DNA of 6,000 bases. It comes from Gemmatimonadota bacterium. GTDB taxonomy: Bacteria > Gemmatimonadota > Gemmatimonadetes > Gemmatimonadales > Gemmatimonadaceae. Position 1 is the first letter of the stretch, and each line of letters starts with the position of its first letter. The stretch is taken from NCBI GenBank assembly GCA_003142495.1, contig PLMM01000268.1, positions 1 to 6,000 of the forward strand. Reading direction: 5' to 3'. The notes beneath the pieces were generated by a model, which ran no database searches, was not told where the DNA came from, and saw only the letters and a list, made by a program, of their open reading frames with translations. Shown here piece after piece: positions 1 through 6,000 of this stretch. Position numbers and translations under genes: made by a program.

Positions 1-1655
1 ATCTTCGGGTCACCGGCCGGTGCGTAGCCGACGAACCAGGCGTGGTTGTGAATCGGATCGGTCGAGTTCTGCGCCGTTCCGGTCTTTCCCGCCAGCACGA
101 CGCCCTGAATGCGCGCGCTCCCCGCCGTTCCGTTCGAGATCACGCCCGCAAGTGCCGAGCGCAAACCCGAGAGCTGATCGGCGGAGAGCTGGAGAATCTG
201 CGTGCGCTCCGGCGTGTCGCGTACAACCTCCGGCCGCGCGGCGCTGCCGTCGGTCGCGAGCGCAGTGTAGAAGCGTGCCATGCTGACGATCGTCTGCGAG
301 TTCTCCCCCTGCCCGATCGAGAGATTGAGAACGACGGCCTGACTCCAGCCGTTCTTGCCGTACTTGTGATTGTAGTAGCCGATGACGTCCTCGTACGGGA
401 ACGTCGGTCTTGCTTCGTCCGGCAGATCGATCGACGTCTTCTCGCGAGCGCCAAGCTTGATGCCGCCGGCCACGAGCTGCGAGAGACCCACCTTCAGTCC
501 GAGCTGATAGAAGTACACGTCGCACGACTTCTCGATCGCTTGTGCGAGCGTGAGGCTTCCGTGTCCCTTCGGCTCCCAGCACTTGAAATAGCGATTGCCG
601 AACTGGTATCCACCCGTGCACGCCACGGGCATGCGATCATCGAGCGTCACGAGGCCGCGCTGGAGCGCAATGGTCGCCGTCGCCAGCTTCCACGTCGAGC
701 CGGGCGGATAGCGCGCCTGCGTCACCTTGTTGAACAACGGCTTGCGAGGATCCGAGAGCAACGCCTTGTAGAGCTCGGGCGGGATACCGCCGACGAAGGC
801 ATTCGGGTTGTAGCTCGGCGCCGAGTACATGGCGAGCACACCGCCCGTCTTCGGATCGATCGCGATTGCGCCGCCCTGCAGTGAGTCGCCGAAAATATTC
901 GCCATGAAGCGCTGGAGCGGCATGTCGATGTTGGTGTACATCGGCGCCGCCGGCTGCGCCGCGACTTCCTCACGCGCTCCCGCCTCGCGCACGACGCGCC
1001 CGAGCGCGTCAACCTCGACGTAGCGCACCCCCTCGCGGCCGCGCAGACGAGTCTCGTACTGCTTCTCGAGACCGTTCTTCCCAACCGACTGCCCCGTTTT
1101 GTAGCCCAGGTAGCGCGGATTCGTGAGCTCGGCCTCCGTGACTTCGCCGACGTAGCCGACGAACGTCGAGACCGCGGCGCCGTCGGGGTAGTAGCGCTTG
1201 GGCGCCGACTGGATGATGAGCCCCGGGAAATCGATGCGGCGCTCCTCGAGCACAGACACGATGTCGAACGAGGCGTCCGCGAGTATCGCGACCGGGCGAT
1301 TGCGCGCGCGAGAGAAGCGGCGCACGGAAAGATCGATCTGCTCGGGCGAGATCTGAATGATCGCCGAGAGTCGCGTGAGCGCCGCGCGCAGCGAGTCCGC
1401 GCTCGCCGACAGAATCGACACCGCGTACCCCGGCACATTCTCGGCGATGACCTGGTTGTTCCGGTCGTAGATGATGCCGCGCGGCGCGGGAAGCGGTACC
1501 TCGCGCAGGCGGTTGGTTTCCGACTGCTGCGAGTACTTCGTGTAGTTGACGACCTGCGTCTTGAAAAACGCGGAGAGCAGCAGCGCAAAAATCCCTACGA
1601 GTGTCCACGAGGCGACTCGCGCCCGTCGCGCAATCTCGTTGGGATGGAAGCTCAC
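1..1655 (-). CDS. mrdA: Penicillin-binding protein 2 (elongasome peptidoglycan transpeptidase), partial: C-terminus beyond window edge
   Basis: This is a class B PBP, the DD-transpeptidase that cross-links new peptidoglycan during side-wall growth. It is anchored in the inner membrane with its catalytic domain in the periplasm. The 551 visible codons start at GTG 1655, which overlaps the mreD stop (GTGA). They show a short cytoplasmic N-terminus, one membrane segment at about residues 14-31 (WTLVGIFALLLSAFF), then the dimerisation or pedestal region with the RGIIYDRN motif near residue 60. The transpeptidase domain has all three motifs: STWK (catalytic Ser320, Lys323), SCD (Ser377, the SxD form typical of PBP2) and KTGT (from Lys524). 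Spacing matches E. coli PBP2 (Ser330, KTGT near 544), so only the last 50 or so residues should be missing. Its place as last visible gene after mreBCD fits mrdA rather than the division enzyme FtsI; rodA would be expected next. No stop or frameshift is seen. Family is certain, the PBP2 subtype very likely. Confidence 0.95.
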   Translation of the reverse strand, partial: MSFHPNEIARRARVASWTLVGIFALLLSAFFKTQVVNYTKYSQQSETNRLREVPLPAPRGIIYDRNNQVIAENVPGYAVSILSASADSLRAALTRLSAIIQISPEQIDLSVRRFSRARNRPVAILADASFDIVSVLEERRIDFPGLIIQSAPKRYYPDGAAVSTFVGYVGEVTEAELTNPRYLGYKTGQSVGKNGLEKQYETRLRGREGVRYVEVDALGRVVREAGAREEVAAQPAAPMYTNIDMPLQRFMANIFGDSLQGGAIAIDPKTGGVLAMYSAPSYNPNAFVGGIPPELYKALLSDPRKPLFNKVTQARYPPGSTWKLATATIALQRGLVTLDDRMPVACTGGYQFGNRYFKCWEPKGHGSLTLAQAIEKSCDVYFYQLGLKVGLSQLVAGGIKLGAREKTSIDLPDEARPTFPYEDVIGYYNHKYGKNGWSQAVVLNLSIGQGENSQTIVSMARFYTALATDGSAARPEVVRDTPERTQILQLSADQLSGLRSALAGVISNGTAGSARIQGVVLAGKTGTAQNSTDPIHNHAWFVGYAPAGDPK

Positions 1656-2140
1656 GTGGGAGACGCGCGCAGCACGGGGCGCAGAATCAGGAGCGTCACG
1701 AGGCCGAACAGCGCCGTGACCGCGGCCGTGAGCGGCGACCAGACGAAGAGCTGAATCGCCATCTGAGCGAGGTCACCGCGATGCCCCGCGAGGACGTAGA
1801 TGATATCGAACGCCCACTTGCCGAGGAAAAAGAAGAGGGCGTTGAGCAGCACATCGTCGGCGAAGAAGACGGCCTTGAGCCACGATGCGGTGAAGCCGAT
1901 CATGCTCATCGCGAGCGCGCCCGCGCCGAAGACGTGGACGTTTACGGAGTCCGAGACGAGACCGACGCAGAGCCCGATCAGCGCGGCCGCGCCCGGGCGC
2001 ACGCGGATCGCGACGAGCAACGTCGCGATCACGAGGAAGTCGGGCCCCGCGCGCCAGCCGAGCAACGGACGCAGCGTGTAGTGCAGCATCACCAGAATGA
2101 CGAACGCGATCAGCGTGCGAAAAAAATCCGTCGGTCTCAT
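1652..2140 (-). CDS. mreD: Rod shape-determining protein MreD
   Basis: MreD is a small polytopic inner-membrane protein of the elongasome. It links MreC and MreB to the RodA-PBP2 synthase; its biochemical role is poorly defined. The 162-residue protein has a usual MreD length and is almost wholly hydrophobic, with about five to six membrane segments near residues 7-22, 33-48, 51-66, 70-90, 98-118 and 128-153. MreD-like features include the RPG turn near residue 48 and the GLxxD stretch (GLVSDSV, near residue 60). The ATG at 2140 overlaps the mreC stop by 4 nt (ATGA), and the TGA at the other end overlaps the GTG of the PBP2 gene by 4 nt, so translation is probably coupled across all three genes. 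I see no separate Shine-Dalgarno, which fits coupling. Sequence conservation of MreD is weak, so the call rests on topology, size and operon position together. Confidence 0.92.
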   Translation of the reverse strand: MRPTDFFRTLIAFVILVMLHYTLRPLLGWRAGPDFLVIATLLVAIRVRPGAAALIGLCVGLVSDSVNVHVFGAGALAMSMIGFTASWLKAVFFADDVLLNALFFFLGKWAFDIIYVLAGHRGDLAQMAIQLFVWSPLTAAVTALFGLVTLLILRPVLRASPT

Positions 2141-3204
2141 GGAGTGGTCGTCGTCGGCGCTGGCGCTGCTGGGGCGGCAGGTGGAGTCGGCGTCGTGAAC
2201 GGCGTTCTCGCCGGCTTCGCCTCACGCTGCGGAGACGTCGTCACGGGCGCCGTCGTCACGCTGCGCCCACTCGTATCGCGCGGCAGCGCAGACGAATCCT
2301 TGCGCGCCTGCAGCCGGCCGAGCGAATCGCCCGCGGCAACGATGCTCTTCACCGCGGAATCCGCGTACGTGCCCACCTTCCACACCGACTGCACTCCCGC
2401 GGTCGTGCGCGCGGGGAGCAGCACCATCACATCCGACACATCCGCCGGCGACACCGCGGGCCGCAGCAGATACGTGCGGGCCCACAACTCCGACGTCTTC
2501 ACCTCGGCGATCACCGTGCCGACGGGAATTCCGCGCGGAAAGGTGCCGCCGAGCCCGGAGCTGACTATCAGCGTGCCCGGCTTGAGATTGCTGCGCATGG
2601 TGACGCCGCGCATCTCGAGCAGATAGCGTTCGGGCTCGCTGCCCAGGTGTGCGCCGACGATGCCGTAGGCGGCGGTGTCGACGGTCATCGCGCTCACGCG
2701 AAAGTCCGGATGCGCCCAGGCGATCGCGATGCTCATCGTCGGATCGACGCTCTTCACCATGCCGACGAGCCCTTCGGGCGCGACGACGGGGCTGAACGGC
2801 CGAATGCCCGCCTTCGCGCCGGCAGAGAGCACGACGGTGTACTCCTCGCCCACACCGCGTCCCTGCAGCACTTCCGCCGGGACGAAGCCCCAGCGCAGCG
2901 CTTCACCAAGGCCGAGGAGCTTGCGAAGTCGATTGTTGTCGGCGAGCGACGCGTCGAGCGACATCGCGCGAAGCGCGATGCTGTCGCGCTGTGCTTCACG
3001 AACTTCGCGCGTTAGCCAGGAACGACGGCTCTGCTCAGCGTCACTCTGCAGTGAGACGAGCGGCGCGAGGATCGATTGACGGAGTGCGGACGCGAATGGG
3101 TCGCGCACACGATCGGGGAGCTGAATGGCCGCGAGTGCGATCACAATGCACGAGACGAAGAGGACCGTGTCCCGGCGGCTGTACGCGCGAGCGGCGGAAG
3201 GCAC
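2137..3204 (-). CDS. mreC: Rod shape-determining protein MreC
   Basis: MreC is a bitopic inner-membrane protein whose periplasmic beta-domain binds and activates PBP2 in the elongasome. The 355-residue product has a short basic N-terminus, one membrane helix at about residues 14-30, a heptad-like charged region (about 52-98) that should form the dimer coiled coil, and the paired beta-barrel domain (about 105-264). The domain carries the family signature SSGLGGTFPRGIPVG (215-229). The start is GTG 3204, 6 nt after the mreB stop; no ATG gives a better N-terminus and no clear ribosome site is visible, so coupling to mreB is likely. Beyond the conserved domain lies a tail of about 90 residues. 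Its last 43 are almost only Thr, Pro, Ala, Ser and charged residues, so it is probably disordered in the periplasm. Such tails vary between phyla. The gene ends in a 4-nt overlap with mreD. Confidence 0.96.
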   Translation of the reverse strand: MPSAARAYSRRDTVLFVSCIVIALAAIQLPDRVRDPFASALRQSILAPLVSLQSDAEQSRRSWLTREVREAQRDSIALRAMSLDASLADNNRLRKLLGLGEALRWGFVPAEVLQGRGVGEEYTVVLSAGAKAGIRPFSPVVAPEGLVGMVKSVDPTMSIAIAWAHPDFRVSAMTVDTAAYGIVGAHLGSEPERYLLEMRGVTMRSNLKPGTLIVSSGLGGTFPRGIPVGTVIAEVKTSELWARTYLLRPAVSPADVSDVMVLLPARTTAGVQSVWKVGTYADSAVKSIVAAGDSLGRLQARKDSSALPRDTSGRSVTTAPVTTSPQREAKPARTPFTTPTPPAAPAAPAPTTTTP

Positions 3205-3210
3205 GCGCGA

Positions 3211-4245
3211 TCAGGTTTGCAGGACCGACCAGTACTTGTCCTCGTCGTCCAGAATGCGCCCTGTGCCTCGCACGACGCACGTGAGCGGATCCTCGTCGAC
3301 GTGAATCGGAAGATTCGTTTCCTGGCTCAGAAGCAGATCCAGTCCACGAATCAGCGCGCCACCGCCCGTCATGACGATGCCGCGATCGACGATGTCGCTC
3401 GCGAGCTCGGGTGGCGTGATCTCGAGCGCGCGACGCACCGCGTCGACGATCTGCTGAATCGGCTCCTGAATCGCTTCGCGAATCTCGCTCGAGTGCACGC
3501 GCACGGTTTTCGGAATGCCGGAGACGAGATCGCGTCCCTTCACTTCCATCTCGCGCTCTTCGCCCACGGGCGCCGCGGAGCCAATCTGAATCTTGATCTG
3601 CTCGGCCGTCGGCTCGCCGATGAGGAGATTGTAGTTCTTGCGCATGAACTGCACGATCGCGGTGTCGAGCTCGTCGCCACCCGTACGGATCGATGTGTCG
3701 CTAACGATGCCGGAGAGCGCGATGACCGCGATCTCGGTGGTGCCGCCGCCAATGTCGATGACCATGTTGCCCGTTGGCGTCTCGACGGGAAGACCGACAC
3801 CGATCGCCGCAGCCATCGGCTCGGCGACCATGAACACTTCCTTCGCGCCGGCGCCGAGTGCGGAGTCGCGCACGGCGCGCTTCTCGACTTCGGTGATGCC
3901 GGAGGGCACGCAGACGATGACGCGCGGCTTCACCTTGAAGACGTGATTGTCGATGATCAGCGTGAGGAAGTAGCGAAGCATCTTTTCGGTGACGTCGAAG
4001 TCGGCGATGACGCCGTCCTTCATGGGTCGAACCGCAATGACGCCTTCGGGTGTGCGGCCGAGCATGCGTTTGGCTTCGAGACCAACACCCTTGATCTTGC
4101 CTGTGGCGCGATCAATCGCGACGACGGACGGCTCATTGAGCACGATCCCTTCGCCTTTGACGTAGATCAGGGTGTTCGCGGTGCCGAGGTCGACGGCAAT
4201 CGCGTTCGCGGGAAAAAGAGATCCCGGTTTGAAAGGCCAGCGCAT
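3211..4245 (-). CDS. mreB: Rod shape-determining protein MreB (actin homologue)
   Basis: MreB is the bacterial actin that forms short membrane-bound ATP-dependent filaments and orients side-wall synthesis. The 344-residue protein has the usual length and every family motif. The N-terminal [11 protein letters not shown] resembles a membrane-binding amphipathic stretch. The phosphate-1 loop [11 protein letters not shown] starts at residue 19, [12 protein letters not shown] lies at 114-125, the phosphate-2 loop [11 protein letters not shown] starts at 164, and the adenosine motif [10 protein letters not shown] lies at 294-303. Glu142 in AEPMAAAIG is in the usual place for the residue that supports ATP hydrolysis. 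It is the first gene of the minus-strand operon mreB-mreC-mreD-PBP2. The ATG at 4245 fits family N-termini, but the bases just upstream read ACCTCCTAG, not a Shine-Dalgarno, so initiation may be leader-dependent or weak. It reads away from the ferredoxin gene. Nothing is truncated or missing. Confidence 0.98.
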   Translation of the reverse strand: MRWPFKPGSLFPANAIAVDLGTANTLIYVKGEGIVLNEPSVVAIDRATGKIKGVGLEAKRMLGRTPEGVIAVRPMKDGVIADFDVTEKMLRYFLTLIIDNHVFKVKPRVIVCVPSGITEVEKRAVRDSALGAGAKEVFMVAEPMAAAIGVGLPVETPTGNMVIDIGGGTTEIAVIALSGIVSDTSIRTGGDELDTAIVQFMRKNYNLLIGEPTAEQIKIQIGSAAPVGEEREMEVKGRDLVSGIPKTVRVHSSEIREAIQEPIQQIVDAVRRALEITPPELASDIVDRGIVMTGGGALIRGLDLLLSQETNLPIHVDEDPLTCVVRGTGRILDDEDKYWSVLQT

Positions 4246-4261
4246 CTAGGAGGTCTGTCTC

Positions 4262-4279
4262 GCGTTCCGGATGGAACGC
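4262..4279. repeat. Perfect 7-bp hairpin in the mreB 5' leader
   Basis: GCGTTCC (4262-4268) and GGAACGC (4273-4279) form a perfect 7-bp stem with a 4-nt loop. In the mreB transcript it ends 16 nt before the ATG. No U-run follows in the minus-strand direction, so it is not an intrinsic terminator. It could be a dyad operator or an RNA hairpin that stabilises the leader or affects initiation. Confidence 0.45.
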
Positions 4280-4316
4280 TGTTGGCGGCGGGTAGGAAAG
4301 TACACGGTCGGGGGTT

Positions 4317-4345
4317 AAGCTAGCCGCACACGTGAGTTGCGGCAA
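4317..4345 (-). promoter_or_regulatory. Candidate sigma-70-like promoter for mreBCD-PBP2
   Basis: On the minus strand TTGCCG (4345-4340) is followed after 17 nt by TAGCTT (4322-4317). The first matches the TTGACA consensus at four positions including TTG, the second matches TATAAT at only three. Transcription would begin near 4310 and give a leader of about 65 nt containing the hairpin at 4262-4279. The spacing is ideal but the -10 is poor, so this is only a candidate. Confidence 0.22.
4323..4343. repeat. Inverted repeat GCCGCA-n9-TGCGGC in the divergent promoter region
   Basis: A perfect 6-bp inverted repeat (4323-4328 and 4338-4343) flanks a 9-nt spacer that itself begins with the palindrome CACGTG. 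It lies in the spacer of the proposed mreB promoter and overlaps the proposed ferredoxin -35. That is where an operator for a dimeric repressor would sit, but short GC-rich repeats also arise by chance. Confidence 0.35.
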
Positions 4346-4366
4346 GACGTTGGAGGGACATAACCT
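4337..4366 (+). promoter_or_regulatory. Candidate sigma-70-like promoter for the ferredoxin-reductase genes
   Basis: On the plus strand TTGCGG (4337-4342) is followed after 18 nt by TAACCT (4361-4366), about 40 nt before the chosen ferredoxin start. Both hexamers match the consensus at only three positions or so. The -35 element overlaps that of the mreB candidate on the other strand. If both are used, the promoters lie face to back and could interfere or share a regulator. Confidence 0.18.
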
Positions 4367-4406
4367 AGGGCGTGTCGGACATCACAATCCCAGCGTGCGA
4401 GGACGG

Positions 4407-4652
4407 ATGCGGGAGTCGCTCGAGATCGCCATTGTGGAGCTTAATCGATGTGACGCCTGCGGGCTGTGTTTGCCCCTCTGTCCACCCGGCGCGATCGGGA
4501 TGAGACGGGAGGGTCTGTTCATAGACGATTCAATTTGCACAGGGTGTCGGAAGTGTGTGGCGCCCTGTCCGGTGGGTGCGCTGGAGATGGTTCCTCGGCC
4601 CCTATTTGCGCCGAGAATCCAATCGGGGACTCTGCCGGCGACTACAAAGTGA
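4407..4652 (+). CDS. Small 2[4Fe-4S] ferredoxin
   Basis: This 81-residue protein is an electron carrier of the bacterial (clostridial-type) two-cluster ferredoxin fold. It has two complete cluster motifs: CDACGLCLPLCP (Cys15, 18, 21, 25) and CTGCRKCVAPCP (Cys44, 47, 50, 54), each followed by the usual Pro. No signal peptide or membrane segment is visible, so it is cytoplasmic. The frame is open back to GTG 4332, but ATG 4407 is preferred because GAGG at 4399-4402 precedes it and the protein then begins just before the first cluster. The stop overlaps the GTG of the next gene by 4 nt (GTGA). Next to a geranylgeranyl-reductase-type flavoprotein, it is probably the reductant for that enzyme. Such a pair is known from Methanosarcina acetivorans, where a ferredoxin encoded beside the reductase supports lipid saturation. 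Family is certain, the partner role is inference. Confidence 0.9.
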   Translation: MRESLEIAIVELNRCDACGLCLPLCPPGAIGMRREGLFIDDSICTGCRKCVAPCPVGALEMVPRPLFAPRIQSGTLPATTK

Positions 4653-5239
4653 GCGGCGTGGCGGAAAGCGGGCTGCGGCCGGGCGTCGCGTGGCCCGAGG
4701 CGACTCGTCGCGTGGACGTGCTGGTGGTGGGCGGCGGGCCAGGCGGGCTGATCGCCGCGCGGGAAATCGCGACGCGCGACCGCGGACTCTCGGTGCTGCT
4801 GCTCGAGCGCGATCGCGCGATTGGGGCGCCGGTGCGCTGCGGCGAAGGCGTGGGAAGCGGCGGGCTCTCCGAGTTCATCGATCCGACGGGCGCGCCGTGG
4901 GTGTCGCGGAAGATCACGAAGGTGATTTTCTGGGCGCCGGACGGCACCGAGGTGCGCGTCGCCGAGGGCGACGTCGTGCGTGTCGAACGCCTCACGAAGG
5001 AAACCTTGGAGAAGGGCGCGGAGGTGTCGCTCACCGAGGTCCTCGCCATCGGCGAGGACGACGGTCTGCATCTCGGTTCCCCGCTGGTCTCCGGCGCGAA
5101 GGTGACGGGTGTCGTCGTGCGCGAAACGCGCGGGCCGAAGCTCCTCGTCTACAAGAAGAAGCGCCGGAAGGGTTTCCAGCGCACCCACGGACATCGCCAG
5201 GATCTCGTCGAGATCCGCATCGCGTCCATTACGGCCTGA
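4649..5239 (+). CDS. Chimeric ORF: geranylgeranyl-reductase-type FAD oxidoreductase N-terminus joined in frame to ribosomal protein L21
   Basis: The 196-codon frame starts at GTG 4649, overlapping the ferredoxin stop, and has two unrelated halves. Residues 22-108 are the start of an FAD-dependent oxidoreductase: beta-strand [12 protein letters not shown] (dinucleotide-binding GxGxxG, residues 22-33), LLLERD (50-55) with the acidic residue that binds the ribose, then PVRCGEGV (61-68). That last motif marks the geranylgeranyl/digeranylgeranyl reductase family, which saturates isoprenoid chains. The family is normally about 380-430 residues, so at least 270 residues, including the substrate domain, are missing. 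From about residue 104 the protein aligns with L21 ([13 protein letters not shown] onward) to its natural C-terminus. As written the product could not be a working reductase. The original gene was probably a full reductase paired with the upstream ferredoxin; the fusion is most likely an assembly join. Confidence 0.85.
   Translation: MSGVAESGLRPGVAWPEATRRVDVLVVGGGPGGLIAAREIATRDRGLSVLLLERDRAIGAPVRCGEGVGSGGLSEFIDPTGAPWVSRKITKVIFWAPDGTEVRVAEGDVVRVERLTKETLEKGAEVSLTEVLAIGEDDGLHLGSPLVSGAKVTGVVVRETRGPKLLVYKKKRRKGFQRTHGHRQDLVEIRIASITA
4955..4978. other. Junction between oxidoreductase and L21 sequences
   Basis: On the left the protein follows the reductase family ([14 protein letters not shown]); on the right it follows L21. 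The change falls within codons for VRVAEGDVV, a phrase that fits both families at this point. A shared GC-rich word of about 15-24 nt would therefore join the two genes without breaking the frame. The exact breakpoint cannot be set from the sequence alone. Confidence 0.75.
4955..5239 (+). pseudogene. rplU: 50S ribosomal protein L21, lacking its N-terminus at a junction
   Basis: L21 is a large-subunit protein that binds 23S rRNA. Residues 104-196 of the chimeric frame align along their length with E. coli L21 from its residue 13 or so: [58 protein letters not shown], then EIRIASI. The basic KKKRRK...GHRQ region is the hallmark of the family. The usual opening (MYA...GGKQ, the first beta-strand) is absent. 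No ATG is present; a GTG at 4976 with GAGGG at 4964-4968 could start an 87-residue truncated form, but that would lack conserved structure. The next gene is rpmA 22 nt downstream, the usual L21-L27 order. I infer that a complete rplU exists in the source genome and was cut by the join at about 4955-4978. Confidence 0.9.
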
Positions 5240-5246
5240 TTCAGGC

Positions 5247-5250
5247 GGAG
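5247..5250 (+). promoter_or_regulatory. Ribosome binding site of rpmA
   Basis: GGAG lies 11 nt before the rpmA ATG at 5262, in the short gap after the L21 stop. The spacing is slightly long, but the following stretch is A-rich (ACGAAAAGACA), which favours an open initiation region. It supports ATG 5262 as the start. Confidence 0.6.
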
Positions 5251-5261
5251 ACGAAAAGACA

Positions 5262-5528
5262 ATGGCACACAAAAAAGGTCAGGGTTCGTCCCGCAACGGG
5301 CGCGACAGCAACAGCCAGCGCCTCGGCGTGAAGCGCTTCGCGGGTCAGCTCGTGTCCGGCGGCTCGATCCTCGTGCGGCAGCGCGGCACGCCGCTGAAGC
5401 CAGGTCTGAACGTCGGCCGTGCGAAGGACGACTCGCTCTTCGCGAAGGTGGACGGAATCGTGAACTTCCACGACAAGGGCCGTCTCGGGCGCTACGTCTC
5501 GATCACGGCCGTGGCGACCTCGGGAAAA

Positions 5529-5531
<3 letters not shown>
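5262..5531 (+). CDS. rpmA: 50S ribosomal protein L27
   Basis: L27 belongs to the large subunit; its flexible N-terminus reaches the peptidyl-transferase centre and contacts tRNA. The 89-residue product begins [16 protein letters not shown], the near-invariant L27 start, with no Firmicutes-type N-terminal extension that needs cleavage. It continues [23 protein letters not shown], the SILVRQRGT strand being the family signature, then [11 protein letters not shown] and a C-terminal GRYVSI. The length is normal (85-95) and there is no frameshift. The start is ATG 5262, preceded by GGAG. It lies 22 nt after the L21 stop and 49 nt before obgE, the standard rplU-rpmA-obgE arrangement. It is the only complete gene on the segment between the two junctions, and its stop codon is part of the outer stem of the following inverted repeat. 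Confidence 0.98.

Positions 5532-6000
<469 letters not shown>

Larger units (their letters stand above)
4246..4406. promoter_or_regulatory. Divergent intergenic region between mreB and the ferredoxin gene
   Basis: These 161 bases separate the two divergently read operons and must hold both promoters if the contig is correct here. They contain two inverted repeats (4262-4279 and 4323-4343) and weak sigma-70-like hexamers in both directions, listed separately. I see no convincing protein gene. The ferredoxin frame does stay open back to a GTG at 4332, but that 25-residue extension resembles nothing I know and overlaps the likely promoter elements. Confidence 0.6.

Noticed and set aside
42..884. 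Plus-strand open frame of 280 codons opposite the PBP2 gene
   Set aside because: It lies opposite the STWK and SCD motifs of PBP2, and its protein has no family resemblance.
1601..2626. Plus-strand open frame of 341 codons opposite mreD and mreC
   Set aside because: Composition is typical of an antisense frame in GC-rich DNA, and both genes on the other strand have clear family motifs and coupled starts.
4271..4318. Plus-strand mini-ORF of 15 codons downstream of an AGGAGGT at 4248-4254
   Set aside because: The spacing to its ATG is 16 nt, too long, and the ATG is inside a hairpin. No reason to think it is translated.
3076..4323. Long plus-strand open frame (415 codons) antisense to mreB and mreC
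   Set aside because: Its protein is rich in Arg, His, Asp and Ala with no recognisable motif, and it lies opposite two certain genes. It is a GC-driven shadow frame.
4332..4406. Extended ferredoxin start at GTG 4332
   Set aside because: The extra 25 residues match nothing known in ferredoxins and overlap likely promoter elements, while ATG 4407 has a GAGG site and fits the fold.
4382..5272. Minus-strand open frame of 296 codons opposite ferredoxin, oxidoreductase and L21
   Set aside because: It crosses three clear plus-strand coding segments and a junction and has His/Arg/Ala-rich shadow composition.

Overview
The window is GC-rich bacterial DNA with dense, tightly packed genes. Its main feature is a rod-shape (elongasome) operon on the minus strand, read from about 4245 down past position 1: mreB, mreC, mreD and a class B penicillin-binding protein (PBP2, mrdA type) that runs off the left edge. 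The genes are 6 nt apart or overlap by 4 nt. Together they encode the MreB actin-like scaffold, its MreC and MreD membrane partners, and the transpeptidase that cross-links side-wall peptidoglycan. The protein sequences and high GC suggest a Gram-negative, Gemmatimonadota-like soil or sediment bacterium. That placement is an impression from family resemblance, not a measured result.

A divergent intergenic region (4246-4406) holds two inverted repeats and weak promoter candidates for both directions. On the plus strand follow a small 2[4Fe-4S] ferredoxin (4407-4652) and, overlapping it by 4 nt, the N-terminus of an FAD-dependent geranylgeranyl-reductase-type oxidoreductase (from 4649). The ferredoxin probably supplies electrons to that reductase, which would saturate isoprenoid chains such as a quinone tail or lipid.

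From about 4955 the sequence does not match any intact genome arrangement I know. The oxidoreductase changes in frame, after only about 105 residues, into ribosomal protein L21 that lacks its first dozen or so residues. An intact rpmA (L27, 5262-5531) follows, then the first 42 codons of obgE (from 5581). L21-L27-Obg is the normal bacterial order. Within a GGCGGGAAC tandem repeat at 5692-5709 obgE stops matching its family. The last 290 bases instead read convincingly on the minus strand as the C-terminal part of an unrelated secreted or envelope protein with a Pro/Ser/Asp-rich tail.

The simplest reading is that the right third of the window is a chimera. A piece of about 720-750 bp carrying rplU'-rpmA-obgE' appears joined on both sides to unrelated DNA through short shared GC-rich words, as in a metagenome misassembly. 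A real rearrangement is possible but would break two normally essential genes (obgE and a complete rplU). I found no convincing new biological system. The two junctions, the unidentified minus-strand fragment and the structured intergenic regions are what deserve a second look.
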